Source: Ctenosaura bakeri (lineage: Eukaryota; Chordata; Lepidosauria; Squamata; Iguanidae). Taken from it: a DNA stretch of 64,000 nucleotides. Shown here in pieces: positions 14,745-28,200 of this stretch (within the stretch, counting starts at the first letter, position 1; every line of letters starts with the position of its first letter). The position numbers and the translations under genes were made by a program. Under the pieces are notes generated by a model. The model saw only the letters and a program-made list of their open reading frames with translations. It did no database searches and was not told the origin of the DNA. Location of the stretch: NCBI GenBank assembly GCA_948474755.1, contig CAOLHI010000620.1, forward strand, positions 186,501-250,500. Direction: 5' to 3'.

Positions 14745-14968
14745 TCAGGCACTGGATCCTGGTTGATCTTGGAAGCTAGGCAGGATCAGCCATGATTAAA
14801 ACTCGGATGGGAGATTGCCAACAAATGCCAGGTTCTGTGGGCTATATTTCATAGGGAGGAACTGGCAAAACAACCTCTGAGTGTTCCTTGCTTAACAAAA
14901 CCCTATGCAATTCATGGCGTTGCCATAAGTTGATAGGCAACGCAGTTTGGAGGCACATACACACAAAC
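14745..14968 (+). repeat. 5S rRNA-derived SINE, 5' part missing
   Basis: Starts inside the 5S head ('gatcttggaagctaggcag') and keeps 'ctcggatgggagattgcca', 'ggttctgtgggct', the shared body and the 'cataagttgataggcaac' tail. Same family and strand as 3638-3894. Confidence 0.85.
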
Positions 14969-15391
14969 ATTATTTAGAGTTACTCACCAAATGGTATAAG
15001 TGTATGCAGCATTGGAGGAGGGCACATCAGCTGATTTTAAAAGCCTAACAACTTAAGATGAAAGGAAGTGGTCTTTCAGTGAGCTTGAGTCCAAGCTATT
15101 CAAGGTTTTAATATAATAATCAATACCTTGAATTACATTTGGAAGCATACTGGCTATCAGTGCAGCCAATACAGAAGTGTATACAGAGGTATATATTCCA
15201 GTGTTTGATAGTTTAGCAGTTAGTGTGATCTATGGGTGCCAGAAGAGAAGATATTTTTGACTTTCCCTGGAGTAGTAAAATGAAAGCTTCTGATATAAAA
15301 ATGGAAGTTTTCCCACCTGTGGCATGAATATTTACCAGTAATATGTATAGAGTTGCAAATATGCTTTTTCCTGCATATATTTTCCAACACA

Positions 15392-15560
15392 GAGGTGGCG
15401 TGGCATAGTGGTTTTGTGTGTTGGACTACAACTCTGGAGACCAGAGTTCAAAACCCTAGTCAGCCACTGGGTAACCTTGGGCAAGTTATATTCTCTCAGC
15501 CTCACCATGATTGAAACCCTGTTGATAAAAATAAGAAGCCTCTGGAGAAGAATGCTGTTG
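15392..15560 (+). repeat. tRNA-derived SINE
   Basis: A-box-like 'tggcatagtggttttgtgtg' and B-box-like 'gttcaaaaccc' are spaced as in a tRNA, followed by 'ccactgggtaaccttgggca' and 'ctctcagcctcacca', typical of amniote tRNA SINEs. It is decayed at the 3' end. A functional tRNA gene is ruled out by the lack of a foldable acceptor stem. Confidence 0.75.
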
Positions 15561-16187
15561 ATTTCTTGCTCTTGGGGTAAACCCGCTGTTAAATGTGAAC
15601 TATAAAAAGATGTATGCTAGGGAAGTAATTGAACATTGTTGATCACCTTTGTTTTGTGTGTCCATCTCACTTACCCTAAGTAAACCAGTGAGTCCAAGAG
15701 CTGAGGATGATTATTGCTGCAGTCATCAATGATGTGAAATCAGGTTATTTTCATAATGCCTGTTTTAACCATTAGAACCTCTTTTGGTGGTTAAGTAAAA
15801 AATTCTTTCTCTTAGATCACTATGGGGCAAAACACCCAAATTATTGTATGCTGACTCTTCTTTTAAAAGGTACTTGTCTCAGTTTGTAATAGCAGTAAAT
15901 TTCAGCACAGCCCTTTTGTTTAGAAAAAACTAGCAGGACTACATGCCATGATAATTTGACTGCTAAGCCTGGAATGTAAAATGAAGTCCCTGTCTCTCTT
16001 GTTCTGCAAGGTGTCTTCCAGTATATGTCTCATGACATTGTATATACTTATCTATTCAGTAGTAGCTGGTGTTCAAATTACAGGCAAATCTTAATGTTTT
16101 TCATAACCTGTTAATGCATAGACAACAGTAGTAGTCAATTAGGTGAGTGCTGCACTTTTGATCCATATTTTTTTATGATATTTCTAG

Positions 16188-16297
16188 GATTACGAAGCCA
16201 TTAACTTTTGCTGACTGTGTTGGCGATGAACTGCCTTTAGGATGGGAGACTGTTTACGATCAACATATTGGTGTTTATTACATGGACCATATAAATC
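16188..16297 (+). CDS. WWC3: WWC3 exon a: start of second WW domain
   Basis: 110 bp, acceptor 'tttctag' and donor 'gtgagt'. The first base completes an Arg codon begun in the upstream exon, and the last base begins a Gln codon. It encodes the [20 protein letters not shown] stretch and then the aromatic strand VYYMDHIN, the first two strands of the second WW domain. The first conserved Trp is present in LGWE. No first WW domain exon was found upstream in the window. Confidence 0.95.
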
Positions 16298-19200
16298 GTG
16301 AGTAGTAGGGTTCTGATTAAATACTGTTATAAGCCTAGACTTTGATCTTAAGCAAAAGATGAAGGAAATGTGTTGAAATGGTAATTATGGCTTTAAGAAA
16401 AAGAATAAAGTGTTGAAATTGTCCCTCAGAGATGGTGTGGGGGGATTTTTTAGTTGATATGTCTGGAACTCTTGTTGAAGCCCTTCTCAGTTTTGATGGA
16501 ATATGAAGCCAAATGTTGTTGTTGACATGATTGTGTCCAATAATCTTCTTCCACTTTGGCAGATCCAAATAAATTCTTATGTATACCTTGGAGCCAAAGG
16601 CAATGAAGCAAGCAGGACAATTACTGAAACATGAGTGGATAAAGACTTGTACTAATTTTGACAGCATGGGTTAGAGCTCATCTAGGAGAACTGTGTAGAG
16701 CTTATTATGATCTGACGCGATAAGGAAATTTTTCTACTCTCAATATCTAGCTGTGATTAATTTGAAAGACATTTTGAACATAAAATCATCCATATTCAGC
16801 AGGGCTTGGATGCTATTGTATTGTATTATATTGTATTGCCATTAATGGCAGTACCCACAGCATCGTCTGGTCGAGTTGCATGTAGTTGTGGAGGCACCAG
16901 GGTGAAATTAGATGCTTGGTTAATTTTGGCCAACTACTCACATGCTACATCCTTGCCATCTTGGCTTGTTACTTCTAATAATGAGGGGCTTGCCAGTTGA
17001 GTTTAAACTGATGGGAAAATACAAGCTTGTTTCTGCTTTACTTCATTCCTGAAGAAACCAACATGGTCCCAGAGGTAGAGGACAACTGTATCCTAGTTGT
17101 CATCATACCATTTTTGAGCATGGTCCTCTGGTAACTGCTTACTGATCAATTCTAGTCAATCTTGGCTGAAGGTGATTTTCAATATCCTTTTCAATCCAAC
17201 TTCAGGTGTGATTTTGAGACAGAAACTATTGTGTTCATCCTGATGACCTCTGTCAGCAAAAGGATGGGGAGTGCAATCTTGTTGGCTCTTATGAACCTCT
17301 CAGTGGGTTTTGTCGCTGATACAGTCATCCCTCCACATTTGCTAGGGTTAGGGGCAGAGGACTCCTGTGAAAGTGAAAAAACCCGTGAATAACTCTAGGC
17401 CTTCCCAAACTATGTTTAACGCACAAATAAAGTATGATCACTATATTCAAACCACTGTGGATTCCTTTGAGGCATCAGGGTTTCTTCACAAGGCAGAAGT
17501 GGGAGGCTGGTAGGGCTTACTGCCGCCTCCACTGCTGCCCCATACCATTTTTAATAGGGACCTACAAGCCTCCTTTACAGTTTCTCAGTCTCAAATGGCT
17601 TGCAGTCCCTATAAAAAATGACGTGATGACATGGGAAGGCAGCAGAACTGACAGAAATAATTCATGAATAATCAAATCTGCAAAAGTGAAACCAGCAAAT
17701 GTGGAGGGCTGACTGTACTTATCAACTGGAAATGTGAAATTTCCAGGATTTTTGAAGACATGGGGGAAAAGCTTTTCTGTTTTTTAAGGAAAAAACTGAA
17801 TTTTTCTGATGTTTTAAAAACAATATGATACAGAGTGAAATCTGAAAACCTCCACAAACTGAAACTTTTTGCCTCCAATGGCCTGCTTCTATCTTAAAGG
17901 CTGTGCTTGCAATGCTCCTGCTTGTTCGTCTCTCAGATCCTCAGTCTCTCTCCAGCCTTGTGTCTCCTACGCAGCCCAAGTAGTGAACAAATGAGACATA
18001 AGGCTGAAGAGAGACGCAGTGTAGTGCTGGGCACAAAACCACACCTCCCAGCATTTCACAGATTTTTGTGCCTCTCTCTAGCCTTGTGTCTGTCTCCAAC
18101 CTTGTGTCTCATTTGCTTTTTACTTCAGTTGTGTATGAGATGTGAGGCTGGAGAGAGAAAAACTGAGGATCAGAGAGAATGACAATATTAGGGACCTAAT
18201 ACCTATATTCAAAATACATTAAAAATAAAAAGTAAAATAAAAAAAAATAAAATAAAAAAAATAGTATTGTACACGAGGTCTCAAGGGAGCCCTCTAGCTG
18301 CCTGTTTCTGTTTTCGTGGCAGTGGCTGCAGTGTTCCTGCTCATTCGTTCATGGTTTCCCAAAGATGTCCTTTATGGTACTGTATTTTATATATATGCAA
18401 ATACAGGTATTCCAGAATCTGAAAAAATCAAAATATGAAGCACTTCTGGCCCCAAGCATTTTGGATAATGGATGTTCAACCTGTATCAGAATCCTTTATA
18501 GACTGAAAATCACATTGTTATTTTAGGAGTATAAAATGCACTACAATTATACAGTTATACAGTTTTGTTTGCCATAAAAGTATCATTTAAAGTATAATAA
18601 AAGTACAGTTCAGCTGATCTTCTCCACACCCTGTGACCACTGTCAGAGGCCCTTCTCCTGGGGCTGCCAATAAAGGAGGCTGTGTAGGTAGCTACAAGGG
18701 AGAAGACTTTCTTAGCTTTGGCAGCTCATTTTCAGAATGTGTTCCACAAAGAAGTTTAGCTGGCACCTGCATTGTCAGATATTTGGGGCACCAGGGAAGA
18801 CCTTTCTTCTCTCCTGGGCATTTTAGATTTGCAGATCTTGTGGCAGTTTTTATATATTTTGCTGTGCTACTTGTCTTTATTTTACTGTGTTTTGTTTTAT
18901 TCTTTTATATTTTTTATCACTTATGGAATATTGATTATTAGTCTCAAATCCCATCTGATCTTGGAAGCTAAGCAAGGTCAGCCCTAGTTAGTATCTGGGT
19001 GAAAGACCATCAGTGTACCAGGTGCTGTAGGCTATGGTTCACAGGAAGGGAACTGGCAAAACCGCCTCTTAAGTATTCCTTGCCTCACAAAATTCTGCAA
19101 AATTCATGGGGTCACCCTAAGTCTGCAATGATTTGCAAGAACATACATAGTAAGTACTTGAGCATTGGTAGTAGAACATAGTAAGTACATAGTAAGTACT

Positions 19201-22200
19201 TAAACATAGTAAGTACTTGACATAGTAAGTCAAGTACCATAGTAAGTACTTGAGTACTTGGTACTTGAGTACTTGGATGCTATTATATTGTATTATATTA
19301 TATTGTATTACCATTAATGGCAGTATCCACAGTATCATCCGGTCGATTTGCGTGTAGTTGTGGAGGCACCAGGATGAAATTAGATGCTTGGTTAATTTTG
19401 GCCAACTTGAGCGTTGGTAGTGGAAAGTGAGAGAGACGAGTATAGAAACAAAATGAAAAGTATTGTAGAGGCAGAGAAGGAACAATGAGAAGTAATAGGA
19501 ATGAGAATGACAGAGTTTTGAATTCTGAGAAACTTAAAATTTTTGCAAGGCACTGGAATTGTTTGGTTATTCTCCCATAAAAACAAACATACCGAAATCA
19601 TCCTGTTCCAATTATATTATCAGAAAAGATAAAGGGATTAGACAGAGTATAGGAATCAAAATGCTAAAAGAGAGATAAGTCTCTGATAGGATGATAGTTG
19701 ACAGGGAACTTGATACTCAGAAACTGTAATTTCTAACCATTGCAAGATCATGTCCAACCTTTCATGTCTGAGACAATCATATTTTGGGAACTCAAAAAAA
19801 CCTGCTGTCCTGCTCTGTGATTCCTTCTAGCACCAGCTGCTGGTATGATAGAAATGGAGTAGGACAATCCTGAGAGAAGAAATGGAGTCTGTAGTCTGAG
19901 AATGCTGTAAACCGAGTGGTATACATGTGCAGTATAATACAGGATGCTAATTCAGTTTTGAACTGGAAAAGGAAGAAGGCAAGAAGTTGCATGGCTGGGT
20001 TTTATAAGCAATGACACTTTTGTAGAGACTGAAGAAACCAGATACTGATTGTTAGACCAAGTAGTTTGGTATACCTTTGGGTAGTAATCCCCAGAATGTT
20101 TGTATTCCTGAATGGTATCTTTAAGAAACACGCTACTGAATTTCATCTTATTTGAGCTACCTATGTCTTTATCTGACTATGATTAGTTATTGCCAGCCAG
20201 CTTTATTGCAAATTGATAGGGTCTTTCTGGCTGAGATTCTGCAGAATTAAAAACTTGACTCCAGCCAAAAGTGTGTGTTGAACACTTGGATTTATGGTTC
20301 TAGGCAAGTGAGAAGATTATTGCTTTATTGATTTCACAGCGATGACAACAGAGTAGCATCAGTTAAACTGTGTATACCTGTTTTCTTTGGCCGTTTTGTT
20401 CCAAGCCCCAGACCTATTTAAATTCAGCTTCTGTCCTCATATAAGTACAGATGCTTTGATAGTCCTGATGCGCAATCTGTGTCAGGAGGAGGATTCATGG
20501 ACACCTGGCTAATTCTCTTGGATTTCTCAGCAGCTTGTTAATACCATTGACTGTAGTTATCTTTCTGCATATGTTTGTTGGATTGAAAATTGGAGACACA
20601 GTAAAATCTCCTACACAGATTGCTGATTTCAGGAGATATCCTGTGGTGATGGCTTGTTTCCCATGTTCTTTAACTGACTTGAAACCACCAAAGGGGGCAT
20701 TTTGAGCTTTGGAGTGCAGGGGCATGAGTGTGCGGAGAGCAGCCGATGTCTACTCTCTTTTTAATTGGATTCAGATAAGGCAGTGGAACCTCTGAATTAG
20801 TGTTTGGAATCAATAATTGGATGGCTAAGGCCAGTAAGCTTAGCTTACTAAGCTAGGCCAGTAAGACTCAGTCCTAACAACATGAGAGTTTTCTGGATAA
20901 GTGGCTCATCTGGTCAGAGAGATAGTATTTAACCTGGATAGGCATAGGGTTGCACTCCCCTTAAAAGATCAAATTCATAAGCTGAGGATACGTCTGGATT
21001 CATTGTTGTCACTAGAAATTTGGGCAGTTTTCAGAGGAGTCCTTCCATCAGCTCAGGCTGTTATGTTTCATGTGTCTTTTCCTGTCTATAGATTGGTCAC
21101 GGTTATCTATTCTTTGTTAATTCTTAAGTATCAGTTACTCATGTGATTTAACATAGCACAGTTTGGAAAATTCAGTTGACTCAGAGTTCACCTGCCAGCC
21201 TGTTGACTGGCAGGATACTTTGCTGGTGCTAAAAAGGTTGCAAAAGAGATGATTCCCACCCCTGCTATGCACGGATTTGGATACAGGAACTTAAAGGAAC
21301 ACGAACTCTAATTCTGGTCTGCATATATGTTGGGGCCACCATTGGAAGCTATGATCCTGGTGTCCTTGCCAATGAGATAAGGCAGTAGTGAGCAAAGAAG
21401 ACATCCAGTCAGGGTGGGATGCCTGTGAAGGCACTCTTGAGTTGCTGTCTGTGTTAACTCTCAAAGGCCAGGGCACTTGGATGAGAATCTCTGAGGGAGA
21501 CTTCAGTGTGCATTGACTGCTTTCCCAATGACCTGCCTGACACCAATGTTTTTATTTTCTCATTGGGAACATTTTAATTCTCCTCAAGTTTTTAAAAATG
21601 CCTTGCTGTGTCTTTCACTTGGAGTGCTTTGAGCCCAGGCTTGGTGTATTCTTTTGTTGGAGCCTATTGCAGAGATAGGTGTGTGTGAGAGCACAGGGAG
21701 GCGAGGGGAGGGGAGGCGAGGGAGCACACACATTCCACATTTCAGAGCAAAGAGTGAGCATGCTACAAAAGAGGTGATTGGCCAGTACTCAGGTTTGCCA
21801 GTTCTGTATTTGGAGAGCTGTTCTTTCCCCCCACATTCATATACTTACTGAGGTATACGCTATAAAACATGAATGTGCTCAGGCTGCTATGCAGACTGTG
21901 AAGTAGCTTTCAGCCACAATGGCCACTGGATTGTATTGGCATGGCAGTATGGTGTCTCTGTGTAAAACTCAGACATAATTTTGTGCTTTGTGAACAAGCC
22001 TTATACTGATATACTTCTCCTTTCCTGTGTTGTTTGGCCATGAGATCAGAACCATCTGGTTGAGTGATCAGCTAAGCTCACAGTTTCTTACTGCACTCAA
22101 ACTTGTGTGAATTATGGCCAGTTTTGACTAAGACTTGTCAGAACAAGATAGCTTTGAAGTATTATTCATGTTCATGTCATGTTCAGTTGCAGAATTAAAA

Positions 22201-25200
22201 GTAACTGGGCAAAAATGCCCACTCTTGATAACAATTGACAAGCTTTACTGAGTTGAAAAGGAAACTGGATACTCTGATTTCCTTATGGATGCATTGGAGA
22301 GGGAGTAGAAAAGGGATAGCAGGCTTAAACCTGCAATTCTAGACTAGGGCTTAGTTATGTTCACATTGACCCATTTGCTGAAAAGCAGACAGTTGTGCTG
22401 CTCTGAGGTCCTTCAGGGAGGGATAGGATACTTATTTTACAATCAACTACTTTAAATTAAGTCAGTGTATTTCTAGAGGTTTGTTTTATGTTTCAACAGG
22501 AAATTGATATATTTAATCTGACATTTTAAAAATATGCCTGCTTATTTCACCACTTAACATATTTGAACACTTTTTTTCATCAGAACTCACACAAATTGAG
22601 GACCCAAGAGAGCAATGGAGAAGAGAGCAGGAGCGCATGTTAAAGGAATATTTAATTGTTGCCCAGGAAGCACTTAATGCCAAAAAGGAAATTTACCAGG
22701 TTAAGCAGCAGCGTTTTGAGCTAGCACAAGAAGAATACCAGCACCTGCATAAAATGTGTGAGGATGACAGTCGCTCTTATGTCAGCTGTAAGTTTACTTT
22801 TCTCCTCCAAATAGTCCACACTTCTACTTGTGTATTCATAGCAGGATGAAGAAGTATACAGGTAGATGATCCTAGTGCATCACACTTCATCTCCCTGATC
22901 CCTCCCCAGGGCTTTGCAAGTAGGGGTGCACGTTCCATTTTTTAAAAACAGAACAGAACCCAAACTCTCATTGAGGGGAACAGTGGAAGATTTGGATTCT
23001 TTCTACTCTTTCTCCTGTCCCACAAAACAGCTTATTTTGGGGACTGTCATTTCTTTAAAGGGCTCTACGCATATTTTGTCGGGTTGGAATCTGATATCTT
23101 TGCTTCTGTTGTGTTCATTTAAAGCGTGGTAACTCTCCCAAGAGCTCCACATCATGTAAAACAGACAGCAAATCTTCGTCCTCCAGATATGGTTGACTTA
23201 AACTCCCAAAAGCCCCCAGTCAGCATGATCAATGGTCAGGGGTTCTTGGAGTTGCCATGTAAAACATTAGAAGGCTACCGGTTCTCTATCCCTGATATAA
23301 GAGATAGAACCTTTGATTCTTGATGGTTATCTAGGATAGATTCTGCAATCTGTTTTATTTTGATTATTCTGCCTTTTTAAAAGTCTAAGTTTTCATTTTT
23401 AATCGTAGCAGCACACTTAACATTTCTGTCTGCCTGAACATTTCTCGATAGACTTTTGCTAAATAAAGAGCAGCTTCAGGCAGCTGTCTTTGGGAACATT
23501 TAATTTACTGGTAGATATTTGAAAAGGTTTATTTTATTCTTGTAGTCTGCCCTGGCCCAGCCCATTTATTATTTATTTGTATGTATTTATCAAATTTCTA
23601 TCCCACCTTTTTCCCAGCATGGGATTTCGCACTTTACAGTTTAGCTTGAAGTAAAAGCTTGATTTAAATGCCATCTCACATAAAAGAAACATGTTTTTTA
23701 TTTATTTTCTGGAATCCAGAAGATTGTATATTTAAATAAAAATAAGTTGGTTATAGAGTAAGTGTTCCTTGGTTGAGCTGCAGTGATTCAGTGAAAACTA
23801 CATGCAACTGTCTTGTTCTGGATCCAGCTCTGTGGTGAACCTAAATCATACTTCTTCAATAAATATGGATTACAAGTCTTGAGTTGTATGTTATCCTGGC
23901 AGGATATATTTGTTACATGTGCAGTGATTTTATTTAGTTTAAAAGCTGTGCTCCTAATGTTGTATTGCAGTCTTCTTTCTACTTGAATTTTGAACAACAG
24001 GTAATTCTGCGTTGCAGGAGTGTGTTTGGTTTTAGTGAAATGAAGATCAAATTTTTTCTTTCGGTATCCCTACCATGTGTGCCAGTGGCTTGGGCCCACA
24101 GAGTGTCTGATAATGAAGTAAAACTGAACGTTAAAAATTTCATTGTCTACACTGACAAGATAGTATCTCATGTATAATCTGAAAGGTGAAGAATGCAACC
24201 CCAGACTAGGGCTCAGCAACAGAGAATCCTCTCATATTTGCACGTGCAGTGCAGAGTGTGATAGTGTTCCAGCTGGGTGAAGACAAGAGGAGAAAACCTC
24301 AAAACTATAAAGCTGCTAGATTCTCTGTATCTTTCAGAATATAGTTTTCATTAAAAAAAACTTAAAGTAGCTTTCCATTATTCATATTTCTTTGAGAAAT
24401 GTATGGGTGTTAATATACAGGATGTTGAAAATATCTATACAGTCTAATAGCATTTGTGTTCCCTTTGTTTCCTTCACGCTTGTGTTGTATGTTGCTGCTG
24501 CAGTTTTTCTAAGAAAGTTAAGTTGCTTCTCTTGTGAGATGTAAATGGCAGCAAACATGTCAGAAATAGAATCAGGAAAAACAGTTTAGTTATAATTGAT
24601 GCTTTACAATATGAGTCATTCTGTTTTTATAAAATGTTTTTCCATAGTTTTCAAAACTGTCAGTAGTTCTCTAAGACTACCTTTTGGAGGTTGTCTTGAA
24701 CAAGGACACTTCTTTATTTATTTGGCAGAAATATGAAAGAATCAAGGTCTGTCTTTCCTTAATTTGAGCAGACTATTTGCAGTTCATCTTGAGCCTAGAA
24801 AAATTCATTACAGACTGCAGAAGCCTCAAACAGAACAATCCTTCTGCTTTTGGTTAATGTATATCCATGTCAAATATGTAAATCCTGGTTTATTTGAACT
24901 CTTTTCAAAATACTGGTATAGATAGTATTTTTTCTTCTTGATAGAATTTCAGAATCCATGTTTAATAAACTGTGTTTGGCCTATGCATATTTATTCATAA
25001 GTAAGTACCTCTGAGATCAGCAGGGCTTATTCTAGTTAATTGTGCCTAAGATCACAGCCTTCTTCAGATTTATTTCTAAACATTATGTTCTCATGTTTGG
25101 ATTTCAATACTATGGAAAATTGCTGGAAAAGTTATGTTCATATATATTATTTCTGCACACAGTTGCTTTCTTTGGTAGATATAGTCTTTTCTCATTGGTA

Positions 25201-28200
25201 TATCATAGCAGATACACCGATGAACCAAGCTTATTCTTCCAGCCCTTTTTCCCCCAGTGTGCTATGAAAATAGATATACATACCTTACTCAATAGTTCCA
25301 GCAACAATAACAGTTCATCCAGTAATACGGATATTCAGATATAGAGGCAGGCATAATATGCTCAACACGTAGTATAATTAAATGTGCTGATATCAGTGAG
25401 GTGTCTGCACTTCATAGTGTGCTTTTTGCATTTATGTTACTGGAACATGAAATCATGCTCAGCTTTCCCTAAATTGAATGCCTTGTTAATAAAAGAATTC
25501 TCAGACTCTTCCAAAAATAAAATAAGGAATGACTTTTTGTAGATGTAGTTTAAGTGAGGCTGTTTTCGTGTAGATTCAGGGCCCTTTCACATGTCTGTTT
25601 ATAAGCGGTGTATCAGCAAAGAGTTATTTTTCCCCTTAATTTTCATATGGCAAAATTGCATTGTAAAATTGCAGGAAAATAGCTAGAAGAATTTTATGTT
25701 CCTTCTTATACTACTGTGTTACTCATCGAAAAAAGTTATACCCCATGCTTTGTGAAACTCTTTCAGAGTGCTTACAGGATGAGGTAAAAAAAAAGTTAAA
25801 TAATACAGTACCCATTAAATATGTGAGATAGTATCTCATATGAATCCTTGTGGAATTGATGGTTGGAGTGAAATAGTCTGTTACTGCTTGTCTGCAGCAT
25901 ATGGTTTAGAGTTAGAAGTGTGCTGCTACCTCAGTTTTTGAGAGTGCTTGCTGTTGTGCTAGGGAAGGACACAAACAGTTTGTGTATAGATGGTCCCTGA
26001 TTTCGGCCAGTATTCCTTGTTTCAGACACCTTCTACCCATATCAAATTATATCATTCCAATGCCCCTCCTAAACTTTTTGTCTTGCAAAAGCAAGGGGGC
26101 TGGTGAGGAGAAAACATTATGTGAGGAACCCTAGTCAGAGTGTATAATCTCCTAGACCACTTGGGGGAATCACTGATACTATGTGATCACCTCTGTAAAT
26201 TTTTTACTCTGTTAATTACTTCAGGCTAATGAAAATAATGTTCATAAAAGTTTAGTGTGTTTGCTGGAAGTGACTTTCTGTCCACTATTAACATACCAGA
26301 AATATTGTGTAGTGACATAAAAATGTAATGCAGAAGGAATATAATTTAATGAAATATAGCATCTCAGTATTAAATGCAGTACTATAATTTATTGAAAAAT
26401 GTATGTAAATCGTAACACATAAGACTTTGCGATGTACTTAAATAGTAGCTAGATTTTATGCTATTGAAACTCAATAATATCCATGCTTAAGACAAATTCC
26501 CATTGTAATTTTGACCCCAGCTTCAATTAATATTCTGTAAATTTGGGATATTTGTGCTTTTGTTTTAATACCATCATAGTCACCATAGGTTTCATAGGTA
26601 GTGAGAGATCTTGGTGCACCTGACAATTTGTATACACATTATACTGCCTACTTAGCAAATGTGACAGTTTGTAGCCTTTGTAATTCAGAGTCTGTTACAT
26701 TTGCTAGTTTTGTTTATCAAAGTCTTGGAAATTAGGGCTTCTTTCTTATAAACGGATATTTAACTTCTATAATTGTCTTTCCACCCTCAGTGTTGCTTAA
26801 ATTTGTCTTCTAGTTGGGGAGAATTTGTCTTCTAGCTTAGAATAGCTCTGGTGCTAATATTTTGGTATATGACTTTCAGACAAAATCATCTCCGTTTTTG
26901 AAAACTGGTCAGTATTTTTGTAGTTTCATTAACTACATTTCTAAGACACTAACTTATTCTTAATTGTTTTTTGCTAATCTCTTAAGTACATTTTAGATCC
27001 CCCCCATGTCTGAATTGTAAAATGTTTTTCAGTCTTGATTATGAGGGACTATAAGACTATTGTGACTATAAAACTATTGTGATGTGTTAGCAGCTTGATT
27101 CTATTCCACTACCTTAGCTTTAGTAGAATAAGAGGTTCCTATGGAAAAATGAAGCATAAGATCTAGTTAATAGACATTAGAAGCTTCTTCCAAGATTTAT
27201 TTTGAACATTATGACGTTTTCCATTTGTTCAGCATTTTCTGGATTTTCAACCAATACCAAATATGATCCATGTCAGATTAAAGCAGAAATAGCAAGCCGA
27301 CGTGACAGAGTGAGTAAACCTTTCTATTACTTCAGACTAGGTATCTATGTGTCTGTCTGTTGATACAACTAATTAGGAGAATTGATGAGTTCAGTAAACT
27401 TGCTCAGTTCTTTTATTTGTCTGATCATTTGATTTTTACGGGGGTGAGTATCTTGCAGAGAAATGATACAATAAAAATAAGAAAGATATGAGCATGGAAT
27501 GCTGCCTTTTCCTTCTAGACATCAGCTTTTTAGCTATACCTGAATATCTTTGTTTTTAATGTAATCCCTATTGAGGTCAGCTCTTTCTCTGTGGTTTCTT
27601 AACCATCAACACACACACAATACTTAATGTGGGCATGTGTATTTATGGGGCAAAAAATATTAAACAAACACAGGCACTTTCTTCTCTTGCTTGAGCACTG
27701 TGAGTAGAACGCACTGTGAGATGTGGCAGACATTTCCTGAAATAAGTGTACTTGCTGTAGTAAATCATGAAATGCAGTCTAATGTGAACATATTAGTAAA
27801 TCCTGTGGGGAAAGACAATGTTGTTTTTATGTTTCTATGCAACCCGGCAGATTGCAATAAATAAATATAGTAGTTGTATAACAAGAAGTAAGTATTTAGA
27901 AATGACTGGCAACTGGAAGAGTCTGGCACAGTGGTTACAAGGAATGTTAGAATCCCAGTGGTAATTCCTCTTATTAAAAAGCTTTGTAAATATTGAAATA
28001 AAAAGCACATGAAGCATTATGTTCCCTGTAATTTTTAAGATACAGTGTTGTTTTCATGAATAACTTTTTACTAAAACATTCCACTAAAGCAGCTTTTGGG
28101 TGGGGGTTAAGAGGACAGGTGGACTGAAGATCATGATGTAGCTTTAATTAAGTTCTTTCAATGTGTGTATGCAAACAGATGCATAATTTGTGTCCCCAGT

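Larger units (their letters stand above)
1..16187 (+). other. WWC3: WWC3 upstream intron sequence
   Basis: AT-rich non-coding sequence before the first visible exon. No match to the first WW domain or to the start exon was found on either strand. Contents that can be named are listed separately: two 5S-derived SINEs, one tRNA-derived SINE, an LTR-like element, a degenerate interspersed repeat near 2.7-3.2 kb and microsatellites. The rest is unremarkable. Confidence 0.8.
16298..22583 (+). other. WWC3: WWC3 intron after exon a
   Basis: 6.3 kb, GT-AG, phase 1. It holds the two copies of a 135-bp repeat (16.8 and 19.3 kb), a Tc1/mariner-like element, a large palindrome at 17.9-18.2 kb, a 5S-derived SINE and a small minisatellite. 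I see nothing in 19410-22583 beyond unique AT-rich sequence and a GAGG-rich stretch near 21.70 kb. Confidence 0.85.
22788..27232 (+). other. WWC3: WWC3 intron after exon b
   Basis: 4.4 kb, GT-AG, phase 1. It contains a short palindromic repeat near 23.2 kb and a degenerate interspersed repeat near 23.6 kb. The remainder shows nothing recognisable. Confidence 0.85.

Noticed and set aside
15392..15470. A tRNA gene
   Set aside because: Box-like words are present but no acceptor or anticodon stem can be formed, and the SINE body follows.
1..16187. First WW domain exon or WWC3 promoter
   Set aside because: No matching residues or CpG island were found upstream of 16188; these must lie outside the window.
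19140..19271. A CRISPR-like array of short repeats
   Set aside because: Irregular spacing, no unique spacers of constant length, and a vertebrate genome.
20825..20880. A cruciform at 'agtaagcttagcttact'
   Set aside because: Only about 17 bp and imperfect; within chance expectation for AT-rich intron.
25760..25785. A second possible microexon ('agtgcttacaggatgag')
   Set aside because: The donor 'gtaaaa' is weak, and 17 nt would shift the frame.
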